Assembly: GCF_026626705.1 (NCBI RefSeq)
Contig: NZ_JAPNKC010000001.1
Span: 5,394,001 to 5,458,000 of the forward strand
Source: Pyxidicoccus sp. MSG2
Lineage (GTDB): Bacteria > Myxococcota > Myxococcia > Myxococcales > Myxococcaceae
Length of the DNA stretch: 64,000 nt
Reading direction: 5' to 3'
The notes below the pieces were generated by a model that was not told the origin of the DNA, searched no databases, and worked only from the letters and a program-made list of their open reading frames with translations. The position numbers were made by a program, and so were the translations under genes. This document shows positions 10,201-17,626 of the stretch, in pieces. Position 1 is the stretch's first letter; each line of letters starts with the position of its first letter.

Positions 10201-10591
10201 AGAAGTGGCCGAGCAGCACGGAGTAGCTCGTCCCGTCGCGCAGGAAGATGGGCTTCGCGCCGTGCCCGCCCTCGCCACGCTCGGACTTGTACTGGCCGAG
10301 CACGTACGAGCGCAGCGTGCGCTCGCGCGACTCGGCACCGGCCGCCTTGTTGTAGGCGAGCTTCTGCGGCGGCACGAGCAGCGTCACCACGCCATCCACC
10401 AGCGTCGACTTGCCCGAGCCGATGTCACCGGTGAGCAGCCCGTTGTCACCGCCGAGCCCCAGGTGCCAGACGCGCTGGTGGAAGGTGCCCCAGTTGTAGG
10501 CCTCGAAGCGGTGCAGCCTGAAACCCGCGCGCGCGTCGGTGGCGCCGAGGTCGAGCAGGTCCGCCTGGTTGAAGGAAGGTGCCGTGCTCAT
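7208..10591 (-). CDS. jetC: JetC/MksB-type SMC-like ATPase
   Basis: 1127 aa. Walker A GDIGSGKS is at residues 55-62. Two long coiled coils flank a hinge region around residues 450-620. The C-terminal head has the ABC signature SGGQKEKLA and the Walker B FRFVVIDEAF. This is the SMC subunit of Wadjet/MksBEF-type complexes, which extrude DNA loops and restrict plasmids or organise the chromosome. The ATG at 10591 overlaps the stop of the JetB gene by four bases. No JetD nuclease gene follows: the next gene is an M16 peptidase. Confidence 0.92.
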   Translation of the reverse strand: MSTAPSFNQADLLDLGATDARAGFRLHRFEAYNWGTFHQRVWHLGLGGDNGLLTGDIGSGKSTLVDGVVTLLVPPQKLAYNKAAGAESRERTLRSYVLGQYKSERGEGGHGAKPIFLRDGTSYSVLLGHFYNEGYDQHVTLAQVLWMREAEGQPARMYIVADGKLSVSEHFAGFGADIAALRKRLKALKCEVHETFPPYAAAFRRRFGIKDEQALDLFHQTVSMKAVGNLTDFVRQHMLQPSAVEPRLAALIGHFDDLHRAHEAVLKAKKQMAQLEPLVRDCEKHEALAADLATLRKSREALRPWFAGQKAKLVEAQLAGWSTEREQTRLEAGELTDERRRQGTERDRLKQAIAANGGSRLETVKADLAQRRRQREARFQKAERYAQLATSAGLPAAADADTFLSNTRAIQTLLTEGEGELTRTHAALTDVGVELRGLGQKHAEVGAELESLRRRRSNLPSRMLALRERMCAELGLDAEALPFAGELLQVREEERDWEGTIERVLHGFGTSLLVSDACYAKVAQWVERTHLDGRLVYYRVKEEGTARVPQLQPHSLLRKLAIKPDSGMYRWLEAELARRFDYACCDTLEQFRRERQALTRSGQLKRGGEQHEKDDRFRLDDRSRYVLGWTNEQKRAALEAEARSLEARLSAVTARALELESRRKGLQGRRELLSQLAVFDAFRELDWKPVAADLQRLEEGLRELESASDVLHTLEGQLAKQERALERTEAKLKEVEKRQARLEVQEESARKALASYEKARQEATEEVRACYPRVEALYAEVTGGAALEADPGDERERQLREELQKRIDAEGRKMERGREAIIRAMQTYRADFPLETQEVDASLDAAGEYAAMLKALRTDDLPRFETRFKSLLTENTIREVLNFQGQLLRERQDIRERIDTINRSLRAIDYNPGRYILLEASPGADADVREFQADLRACTEGTLSAPEDDAYSEKKFLEVKRIIERFRGREGSAEADARWTRRVTDVRNWFSFSASERWREDDREHEHYTDSGGKSGGQKEKLAYTVLAASLAYQFGLEWGETRSRSFRFVVIDEAFGRGSDESASYGLELFRRLNLQLLIVTPLQKIRVIEPYVASVGFVHNEAGRSSKVRNLTIDAYRAEREARGH

Positions 10592-11217
10592 TGCGTGGCT
10601 CCGTTCACCTCGGTGAGGTGGGCGAGCAGGTGGGCGCGGTAGTCCGCGAGCTTCTGCTGGAAGGTGTCCAACCACTGCGCGTCGACGAAGGCCTTGAGGA
10701 CGCGGCGCACCTCGTAGGCGTCATCCCCGCCCCGCAGCTTGCGCAGGAAGCCCAGCTCGATGACCCGGGCCAGGTCCGCTTCCAGCTTGTCCATCATCCG
10801 CGCCTCGTTCGTCCCCTCGGGGAGGAACAGGCGCACCAGGTCCAGAATCTCCTCGCGCCGCAGCACGAGGCGGTGCACGCCCGCCGAGGCCTCGACCTCG
10901 GCGAGCTTCTTGCGGAGCAGCGCGAGCAGCAGGCTCACCCCGTAGCCGAGCTGCCTTCGCACCACGAGGTGCGGCAGCGCCGCGCCGCCCTCGGACGCAG
11001 GCTGCTGGCGCAGGTACGCATAGCCCTCCGTCTCATCGAGCACGAGTTGCAGGCCGAGCACCGCCACGTGCTCGCGCACGCGCGCCTGCACGTTGAGCAG
11101 GCCATGCCAGAGGCTGGCGTCGCCCTCCTGGTAGACGACGCCCTTCATCAGGGCGACCAGCACGAGGGACAGGGAGTCGCAGGAGTCCGCGGGACGGGGA
11201 GTGTTGTTGGGAGTCAT
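10588..11217 (-). CDS. jetB: JetB/MksE-type subunit (DUF4194)
   Basis: 209 aa from the ATG at 11217; the open frame extends far upstream but only inside the JetA gene. It matches the DUF4194 kite-type winged-helix subunit by size, position and the pattern YLRQQ, LVVRRQLGYGVSLLLALLRK and RREEIL. In the complex it bridges the kleisin JetA to the JetC heads. Both ends overlap neighbours by ATGA, so the three proteins are likely made in fixed proportion. Confidence 0.88.
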   Translation of the reverse strand: MTPNNTPRPADSCDSLSLVLVALMKGVVYQEGDASLWHGLLNVQARVREHVAVLGLQLVLDETEGYAYLRQQPASEGGAALPHLVVRRQLGYGVSLLLALLRKKLAEVEASAGVHRLVLRREEILDLVRLFLPEGTNEARMMDKLEADLARVIELGFLRKLRGGDDAYEVRRVLKAFVDAQWLDTFQQKLADYRAHLLAHLTEVNGATQ

Positions 11218-12653
11218 CGGTGGAAGAGCACCAGGGGAAGGGTGATGCGGCGCGCGCGGCCTCGCGCATCCGTCCAGGTCAGCGTCTGGGTTCGTGAGTC
11301 CTCGAACAGGGCGGTCCGGTCGTCGGACGCGAGGTCGAGGTAGGCCACCAGCTCGGCAAGGCCTTGCTGGAGCGGGGCTTCGTGGAGCAACTCCGCGAGC
11401 GACACCTGCTCGCGCGTCTGGAGCGCGTGGCGGATGGTTTCTCGCAGCCGCTCCTTGTCGATGAACGCCTGGGCGAAGAGGGCTTCCGCCGGGACGTCCT
11501 CGCTGGCCTCCATCACCTCGGCGTCCGCCATGCGCAGCCGCACGGGCGGTGAGAAGAGGGGCCGCTCCAGGGGCAGCTCCACGGACGGTGACGGCTCGTC
11601 GATGGCCATGAAGGCCCGGCCCGGCGGAGGCTGGTGTCGCACCGCGAGCGCGTGCTGCTCCACCCCGCGCAACAACTGCATGATGCGGCGGTTCTCCAGC
11701 CACGCGCGGTCATCCAGGTAGCGCCGGAGCTGCTCCGACAGCCGGGCCACGGTGCGCTGGGTGTGCTCTCCCGTCTCCAGCCAGTCGAAGTGGATGCGGA
11801 GCAGGCGCGGGTCCGGCTTCAGGGCCTGCACGGCGGGCAGCGCGAAGACGCGCTCCAGCTTGCGCGTCAGCTCCTCCTGGCGCGCGGGGGACATGAGGAA
11901 GTCCCAGAAGGCGCGGAAGCTGCGCCCCTGGTCCGAGCCGCTGATGGCGTCATGCTCGGAGAGCACCGTCTCCAGCAATTCGCCCTGGGTGCCCTCCCAG
12001 GTGGCGATGCGCTCGCGCACCACGCGGTCCAGCTCGCGGAAGCCGTGCTCCAGCTCTCTGAAGTCGGACAGGAGCCCGAGCGCGGTGTCCGCCATCTGCT
12101 GGAAGCGGTCCTTGAGGGCGGCCTCGTCCATCAACTCCACATGGCCGGCGCGCACGTGCGCCATCTCCGCCTCGATGTCGGCCTTGCGGCGCTCCAGCTC
12201 GGCGAGGCGGGCCTTGGGGTCCACCTCGGTGCCCTCCGTCATCTGCTCCAGGAGTGCGAACACGGTGCGCAGCCGCGACTCCGTGCCCACGAAGGAACGG
12301 TCGGCGAGCTGTGACAGCCAGCGGATGGCGCGCTCGGCGGCGGAGGTGAGGTCGAAGTGGGGCTCGTCCGTGTCGGGCGGGTAGAACTTGCGCAGCCAGC
12401 CGCGCCCGTCCTCCGCCCAGTCGTCCAGGTACGCCGTGGCCGCGCGCGGAAACGCGTCCGCACCGAGCCGCTCGCGCAGCGTGTGGAGGTGGTCCTCCAG
12501 CTTCAGCACCAGCTCACGCTGGGGCAGCGAGCGCGCGTTGGCCTCCAGGAAGCTGTGGTGCAGGAAGCTGGCGATGAGCGGCGCGTGGTCCGCGACGAGC
12601 AGCCGCCACGCGGGGTGCTGATGTCTCAGCGAGTCGAGGGTGGCGAAATCCAT
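11214..12653 (-). CDS. jetA: JetA/MksF-type kleisin subunit (DUF3375)
   Basis: 479 aa, matching DUF3375 in size and features: an N-terminal winged helix (LDSLRHQHPAWRLL), a central coiled coil around residues 160-190 (ARLAELERRKADIEAEM) and a C-terminal winged helix (LAELLHEAPLQQGLAEL). It is the kleisin that closes the SMC ring. The ATG at 12653 is chosen over an adjacent GTG at 12656; GAGGT lies just before. It is the first gene of the jetABC operon. Confidence 0.9.
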   Translation of the reverse strand: MDFATLDSLRHQHPAWRLLVADHAPLIASFLHHSFLEANARSLPQRELVLKLEDHLHTLRERLGADAFPRAATAYLDDWAEDGRGWLRKFYPPDTDEPHFDLTSAAERAIRWLSQLADRSFVGTESRLRTVFALLEQMTEGTEVDPKARLAELERRKADIEAEMAHVRAGHVELMDEAALKDRFQQMADTALGLLSDFRELEHGFRELDRVVRERIATWEGTQGELLETVLSEHDAISGSDQGRSFRAFWDFLMSPARQEELTRKLERVFALPAVQALKPDPRLLRIHFDWLETGEHTQRTVARLSEQLRRYLDDRAWLENRRIMQLLRGVEQHALAVRHQPPPGRAFMAIDEPSPSVELPLERPLFSPPVRLRMADAEVMEASEDVPAEALFAQAFIDKERLRETIRHALQTREQVSLAELLHEAPLQQGLAELVAYLDLASDDRTALFEDSRTQTLTWTDARGRARRITLPLVLFHR

Positions 12654-13187
12654 CACACCTCAAGCCATACAACCCGGGACTGACATGGACATGCGGACGA
12701 CCCTGGAGGGTTGATGTGCCTCTGAGGGCAGGCGAGCAGGCGTGATGTCTCTTTGACGCCCCGGCAGGTCGGACCGGTACGCCAGGCAGGCAGGCATTGA
12801 TTGCCATGGAGCGCGGGAGTCGCGGCGTGGAGGGTGAGACATGTATCGGGTGTGTGGCGCGGGCCTCACACCCCGGCGGTGCTCCCGACGCTCAGTGGGC
12901 CTGACGTCCCGGGGCGGCGCCCGCCAGACCCAGGGCACGAGCTCATTCAGGACGCGGGTGTGTCCCGCGCGGAATGAGGTGCTCCCGGCGGGCGGCAGCG
13001 GCGGAATGAACGTTCCTTCCGCCGCTGCCGCCAGCCGGATGGGCGGGGTGCTGTGCTGGGCCCGTCCGCGTCCTGAATGAGCCCGTCCATGACGGAGATG
13101 TCAGGAGCCTCCCGTTGGCGAGGCAGGTCCATTCAGTCTTTTCATATGGTTACACATGGCCTGGGCCTTGCTGACTGGCCCGGGCCA
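12654..13187. other. Intergenic region between divergent jetA and a membrane-protein gene
   Basis: This 534-base gap holds the 142-bp inverted-repeat element but no plausible gene. Promoters for the jet operon (minus) and for the membrane-protein gene (plus) must lie here. The stretch near 13135-13155 is locally AT-rich and may be the plus-strand promoter. Confidence 0.4.
12941..13082. repeat. MITE-like element with nested inverted repeats
   Basis: The outer ends are perfect 17-bp inverted repeats (GCTCATTCAGGACGCGG at 12941-12957 and its complement at 13066-13082). In the middle, 12991-13032 is a 42-base near-perfect palindrome with core GGAATGAACGTTCCTTCC. It sits between divergent genes and codes for nothing. 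The same core recurs in the array at 63.4 kb, so it may be a member of a dispersed family. No target-site duplication was found. Confidence 0.6.
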
Positions 13188-13652
13188 ATGACGTCCCCCC
13201 TGACATGGCCGCCCGTGAAGTCGCTGCCGTCCATGCCGGAGTTCCTCGCGCCGCTGCCGCTGCTGGCCGTGGGGCTGATGGCGGTGAACGACCGCTGGCT
13301 CAAGCCCGCGTTGCACAACGCGCTCACCGGGAAGGTGTCGGACGTGGCCATCTGCTTCTTCCTGCCGCTCTACCTGTCCGCGCTGCTGGCCCTGGTGACG
13401 CGCTGGCCCCGGAGCACGCGGCTGGGGCTCGGTGCCGTCGCGACGGCGCTCCTCTACACCGCGCTGAAGGTGTCGCAGCCCGCGGCGGACCTGTTCTGCG
13501 ACGTCCTGCAAGTCATTGGCGCACCGCTGGGTTTCAGGGGCCCGTTCCACGCCGTCGCGGACCCCACGGACCTCGTCACCCTGCCCTTCATCGGAGCGGC
13601 GTTGCTGTACGGCCGAGCCGCCGCTTCCCGCACCCCCGGAGCTTCGACATGA
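13188..13652 (+). CDS. Hypothetical integral membrane protein
   Basis: 154 aa from the ATG at 13188; another ATG at 13233 (MPEFLAPLPLLAVG) is equally possible. It has about four hydrophobic segments, the clearest being FLAPLPLLAVGLMAV, VAICFFLPLYLSALLALV, LGLGAVATALLYTAL and LPFIGAALLYGRA. No family is recognised. Its stop overlaps the start of the next gene (ATGA), so the two are probably co-translated and may act together. Confidence 0.65.
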   Translation: MTSPLTWPPVKSLPSMPEFLAPLPLLAVGLMAVNDRWLKPALHNALTGKVSDVAICFFLPLYLSALLALVTRWPRSTRLGLGAVATALLYTALKVSQPAADLFCDVLQVIGAPLGFRGPFHAVADPTDLVTLPFIGAALLYGRAAASRTPGAST

Positions 13653-14143
13653 GTGCCCTACTGAAGAACGTCGTCACCGCCGCCACCCTCACGGCCACCG
13701 CCCTGCTGCTCATCGCCGACTCCGAGCCGCAGGTGTGCCGACGCGCGGCGGAGGACGTCACCTTCCAGGTGACGGAGAACACCTGCGGACGGGACGGCAC
13801 TCTCCGCATCAAGGTGGGGAAGGATGCGTGCGACATCGCCGAGGAGGTGGAGGTGTCGCCGGAGCTCGGCCTGCCCGACTCCTGCGGCATCCCTGACACG
13901 GGCGCTTTGTGGAACGGTGGCTGGACCCTGTGGGGCGACTTGTACGTCTCCGAGACCCCGGACGGCGGCTTCGAGCCCACGGACGAGGATCTCGGCAGCC
14001 ACGTTGTCCGGACGTGCGAGAGCACCCCCGGAGTGGGGGGCACCCTGCGGCTGGATTGTCGCGGCGGGCCGGCGAGCACGGACTCCACGCAGCCGGCCCC
14101 GTCGTTGAACCACACCTGCTCGGCGGTGCTCACCCAGCAGTAG
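13649..14143 (+). CDS. Hypothetical secreted Cys-rich protein
   Basis: 164 aa. It has an N-terminal signal or anchor helix (MSALLKNVVTAATLTATALLLIA) and a small acidic domain with about eight cysteines, suggesting disulfide bonds in the periplasm or outside the cell. No known domain is recognised. It starts inside the stop codon of the preceding membrane-protein gene. Confidence 0.65.
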   Translation: MSALLKNVVTAATLTATALLLIADSEPQVCRRAAEDVTFQVTENTCGRDGTLRIKVGKDACDIAEEVEVSPELGLPDSCGIPDTGALWNGGWTLWGDLYVSETPDGGFEPTDEDLGSHVVRTCESTPGVGGTLRLDCRGGPASTDSTQPAPSLNHTCSAVLTQQ

Positions 14144-14210
14144 CGCGGAACACCCGGGCAGCCAGGCGGCCAGGCCCGGCGAGCCGCGGCTTCGTGCGAA
14201 ACTGGGGGGC

Positions 14211-15005
14211 ATGTCCGTGGACGTGTCCCCCAACGCGCTGGCCCGCTGTGCCACCCACCCCGACGAGCTCGCTGGCGCCACCTGTCAGCGCTGCGGCACC
14301 TTCGTCTGCGGCGCGTGCACGACGTGGCTGCTGGGTGCGCTGTACTGCCCCACGTGCGCCGCGCGCCCCGAGGTGAACTACCTGGAGACCTTCCGGCTGA
14401 GTCTCTGGGGGAAGCGTGACAGCAGCGCGTGGTTCGTGGCGGGCTGCGCCGTGGTGGCCACGATGGGGATGCAGGCGGCCTTCATCGAGAAGGACGTGCC
14501 CACGCTCCTGGGGATGCTGGTCGCCCTCGCGGTGTGCGTCTGCTTCTTCCTGGGCATGCGGTGGGCGCGCTACGCGCTGCTGCTCCTGCCTGTCGCCCTC
14601 GCCATCCAGGCCGCGCTCGCGCTCGCCATCGCCATGGTGGTGGTGTTCATCTTCCTCTTCATCTTCGCGCTGCAGATCTTCCTCGACCCGCGCAGCAAGC
14701 TCTTCTTCCGCGTGCAGGTCCCCGAGCGCGCACTGCGCCGGCTCTGGGACTTGCGGGTCAACAACCCGCTCGCGCGGCATGCGGTGTCGTTGGGCGTCCT
14801 CGGGTACTTCATGCCGCTGTTCGCGCCCGCCGCCGTCATCTGTGGAGTCATTGCGCTGCGGCGGGTGGACCCCAACGCCCGGCCTCCCATCGGCCGGCGC
14901 GCGTCCTCCCTCTTCGGCATCGTGCTCGGGATGGGCGCGATGGCGATGTGGGTGCTGGTTGTCGTGCGCTTCATCGGCTCGGGCGGCCTGCACTGGATGA
15001 CGTAG
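14211..15005 (+). CDS. B-box zinc-finger membrane protein (DUF4190-like)
   Basis: 264 aa. Residues about 10-48 form a zinc-binding B-box-like finger with paired Cys/His ligands (CATHP, CQRCG, CGAC, YCPTC). Five or six hydrophobic helices follow, with two hydrophobic stretches near residues 70-150 and a DUF4190-like pair at the C-terminus. Such fusions are common in myxobacteria; a role in protein contacts at the membrane is inferred, not known. Confidence 0.75.
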   Translation: MSVDVSPNALARCATHPDELAGATCQRCGTFVCGACTTWLLGALYCPTCAARPEVNYLETFRLSLWGKRDSSAWFVAGCAVVATMGMQAAFIEKDVPTLLGMLVALAVCVCFFLGMRWARYALLLLPVALAIQAALALAIAMVVVFIFLFIFALQIFLDPRSKLFFRVQVPERALRRLWDLRVNNPLARHAVSLGVLGYFMPLFAPAAVICGVIALRRVDPNARPPIGRRASSLFGIVLGMGAMAMWVLVVVRFIGSGGLHWMT

Positions 15006-15121
15006 TGCCGCGTGCTATTGCAACGCGCGCTTGAATAAAGCGAGCGGGCGGGCGTCGGAGGAGGCGCATCCACCACCGCACTGGTGGAGAGCACTCCCTT
15101 TCCCCGCGCAAGGTCACCGCG

Positions 15122-15877
15122 ATGAACACTCGCATGCTCTGGAAGCTCGCCTCGCTGTCGCTCCTGCTGTCCTCCTCCGCTGCCCTGGCTGATAGCAGCT
15201 GGCGCAATGATGGATTCCGGAGGAAGGACGTCGACTACGAGGCGCAGGAGCAGTCCGCGGAGGACCGGGGGCTCTCCTTCGGGCTTCGCGCCGGGTTCGG
15301 AGCGCCCTTCGGCAAGTTCGGCAAGATGGAGGGCTCCTCCGGTGGAGACGTGAGTGACTCCGTGTCCGGTGTCATCCCCTTGCAGGTCGACGCCGGGTAC
15401 TACTTCAACTCGAAGCTCTACCTGGGCGGGTCCTTCCAGTACGGCCTGGGCTCTCTCAAGGAGGACTGCCCGGAGGGCGCGAGCTGCAGCGCGCGTCAGC
15501 TCCGCTTCGGCGTCAACCTGTCCTATCACTTCCAGCCGAGCGAGACGCTCCGGCCCTGGGTGGGCGCGGGCGTGGGCTACGAAACGCTCGACCTGGGCGT
15601 CTCCGCGGAGGAGGGTCCGCTGGCCGCCAAGGTGACGACCTCCATCCGGGGCTTCGAGTTCGCCTTCCAGGGCGGTCTCGACTACCGGGTGAACAAGATG
15701 TTCTCCGTGGGTCCCTTCGTCACGCTCACGGCGGGGCAGTACGCCACCGTCAAGAGCAGCATCGAGGTCGACGGCGACGGTGGCTTCTTCGAGGACACCG
15801 AGGAGTCGGACGACATCGACGAGAAGGAGTTCCACTCCTGGCTCCAGGGCGGCGTGCGGATGCAGCTTCGCTTCTAG
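15122..15877 (+). CDS. Outer-membrane beta-barrel protein
   Basis: 251 aa with a signal peptide (MNTRMLWKLASLSLLLSSSAALA). The mature part alternates polar and aromatic residues typical of OmpA/OmpW-like barrels, for example LSFGLRAGFGAPFGKF, DAGYYFNSKLYLGGSFQYG, LRFGVNLSYHFQP and LRPWVGAGVGYETL, and it ends in an aromatic residue (MQLRF). It is probably a pore or structural barrel of eight or more strands. Substrate unknown. Confidence 0.75.
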   Translation: MNTRMLWKLASLSLLLSSSAALADSSWRNDGFRRKDVDYEAQEQSAEDRGLSFGLRAGFGAPFGKFGKMEGSSGGDVSDSVSGVIPLQVDAGYYFNSKLYLGGSFQYGLGSLKEDCPEGASCSARQLRFGVNLSYHFQPSETLRPWVGAGVGYETLDLGVSAEEGPLAAKVTTSIRGFEFAFQGGLDYRVNKMFSVGPFVTLTAGQYATVKSSIEVDGDGGFFEDTEESDDIDEKEFHSWLQGGVRMQLRF

Positions 15878-15969
15878 TGGCACGGGTTGAGCGCTCCACT
15901 TCCGCAATATCGGTCAGGTACCCACGAGGCCAGGTGGGTACCTTTTCGAGCGTCAAGGGAGGCACTTCG

Positions 15970-16854
15970 TTGAACGCAGCGGACGCGGACGCATACCTCG
16001 CCAGGTTCCGGAAGGTGCTCGAGCACATCGACGCGCACCTGGACGGCGACCTCAGCGTGGAAGGGCTCAGTCGCGTGGCGGCCTTCTCGAAGTTCCACTT
16101 CCACCGGCAGTTCTCCTCACTCTTCGGGATGGGCGTCTACGAGTACGTCCAACTGCAGCGCCTGAAGCGTGCCTCGTACCAGCTCGCCTTCCGCGACCAG
16201 CACTCCATCATCGAGGTCGCACTCGCGAGCGGCTACGAGGGTCCCGAGGCCTTCGCACGCGCCTTCAAGAAGCGCGTGGGACAGACGCCCTCGGAGTTCA
16301 GGAAGCAGCCGAACTGGGAGCCCTGGCGCACGACGTACCAACCGTTGAGCGAGCTCAGGAGCCGCCACATGAAGCCCTCTCCCCAGGCAGCACAGGTACA
16401 ACTCATCCACTTTCCGGAGACGAAGGTCGCCGCCCTCCAACACCGAGGCGACCCACGCCGCATAGGCGACTCCGTGCGCACGTTCATCACCTGGCGCAAG
16501 CAGAACGCATTGCCGCCCCGGCTCAGCGCCACCTTCAACATCCTCCACGACAATCCCGAGGAAGTCGCGCCGGAGGACTACCGCCTCGACATCTGCGCCG
16601 CCACCGACCGCGAGGTGAAGGAGAACCCCTTCGGCGTCGTGGGCAAGGTCATCCCCGCCGGCCGGTGCGCGGTGCTGCGGCACGTCGGCTCGGATGACAC
16701 GCTCGCCGCCACCGTCCGCTACCTCTACGCGGAGTGGCTCCCCCAGAGCGGTGAGGAGCTCCGCGACTTCCCCCTGTTCTTCCAGCGCGTCAGCTTCTTC
16801 CCCGACGTGCCCGAGCACGAGGCCGTCACCGACGTGTTCCTGCCGCTGAAGTGA
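15970..16854 (+). CDS. AraC-family regulator with GyrI-like effector domain
   Basis: 294 aa from the TTG at 15970, chosen because GGGAGG lies seven bases upstream and the AraC domain begins at once; the open frame reaches 15877 without such a site. Residues about 10-110 carry two helix-turn-helix motifs of AraC type (LSRVAAFSKFHFHRQFSSLFG and IIEVALASGYEGPEAFARAFKK). Residues about 135-290 match the GyrI-like small-molecule binding domain. The pattern is that of Rob/SoxS-like regulators that sense drugs or metabolites. Confidence 0.85.
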   Translation: MNAADADAYLARFRKVLEHIDAHLDGDLSVEGLSRVAAFSKFHFHRQFSSLFGMGVYEYVQLQRLKRASYQLAFRDQHSIIEVALASGYEGPEAFARAFKKRVGQTPSEFRKQPNWEPWRTTYQPLSELRSRHMKPSPQAAQVQLIHFPETKVAALQHRGDPRRIGDSVRTFITWRKQNALPPRLSATFNILHDNPEEVAPEDYRLDICAATDREVKENPFGVVGKVIPAGRCAVLRHVGSDDTLAATVRYLYAEWLPQSGEELRDFPLFFQRVSFFPDVPEHEAVTDVFLPLK

Positions 16855-16939
16855 GCGGCGAAAAAGAAGATGAAAATGGGGGCGGGAAGATTCTCCGGAG
16901 GGGGCGTTCCGTGAATGACACCTACGAAGGGGGAACGCC

Positions 16940-17623
16940 ATGAACAAGCTGCCACTCTCTGCTCTCGCTCTCGCCGTCCTCGCCCAGATTGGATGCGGCG
17001 CCGCCGTGCCTCCTGGAGACGAGGCGCAGCCGGAGGAGCGAGACGTCCACGCCCAGGACATCATCGTCATCCCCATCCGCCCGCCGTGCACCAGCGTGAC
17101 CGCGAACGAGACCCTGTACATCGGTACCGGGTACAACATCCCGTTCACCGCGCTGCCCCACTCCAGTGAGAGTGGAGACGCCTCGTACTACTACGAGGGC
17201 TGCGGCCGCTGGGTGGTGGACCTCTACGTCGGTGACACCCGCGCCAGCCCCTACAACTACGAGCTGGGAGCCACCGGCTCCGCGCATGACCTGCCCAGCT
17301 CGTCGCAGCTCGGCGGGGTACTGCCCAACAACGCCATCGACTGCGCGGCCTACCGGCTCTACCTGTCGTTCTACCGGAAGAACGCCTCCAACACCTGGGA
17401 CACGCTCGGCTCCAGCAGCCAGCAGGGCGTGTGGAGCTCGGCCACCAACAAGTGCAACCTCCAGGTCTACTCCGGCTCGATGACCAGTCTCTCCGGCGTG
17501 CAGAACACCGATGGCAGCGGCTGGGACATCTACCGCGTCGCGGTGGGCGTGAAGCTCCGCTCGTCCGGACAGGAGGCCAAGGTCGTCGTCGACGGGGGCA
17601 TCATCATTCCCCCGCCGAAGTGA
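16940..17623 (+). CDS. Hypothetical exported protein, possible lipoprotein
   Basis: 227 aa. The N-terminus is a signal peptide with a Cys at 19 (AQIGCGAA); the -3 residue is Gln, so the lipobox is weak. The mature region is rich in Ser, Thr and Tyr with four cysteines, and it looks like an all-beta secreted domain. AGGGGG lies upstream of the ATG. No family is recognised. Confidence 0.65.
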   Translation: MNKLPLSALALAVLAQIGCGAAVPPGDEAQPEERDVHAQDIIVIPIRPPCTSVTANETLYIGTGYNIPFTALPHSSESGDASYYYEGCGRWVVDLYVGDTRASPYNYELGATGSAHDLPSSSQLGGVLPNNAIDCAAYRLYLSFYRKNASNTWDTLGSSSQQGVWSSATNKCNLQVYSGSMTSLSGVQNTDGSGWDIYRVAVGVKLRSSGQEAKVVVDGGIIIPPPK

Positions 17624-17626
17624 GCC

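Noticed and set aside
8456..10642. 728-residue open frame on the plus strand opposite jetC
   Set aside because: It is an antisense frame produced by high GC bias; rich in Arg, Leu, Gln and His and without a domain, while the minus-strand frame shows clear SMC motifs.
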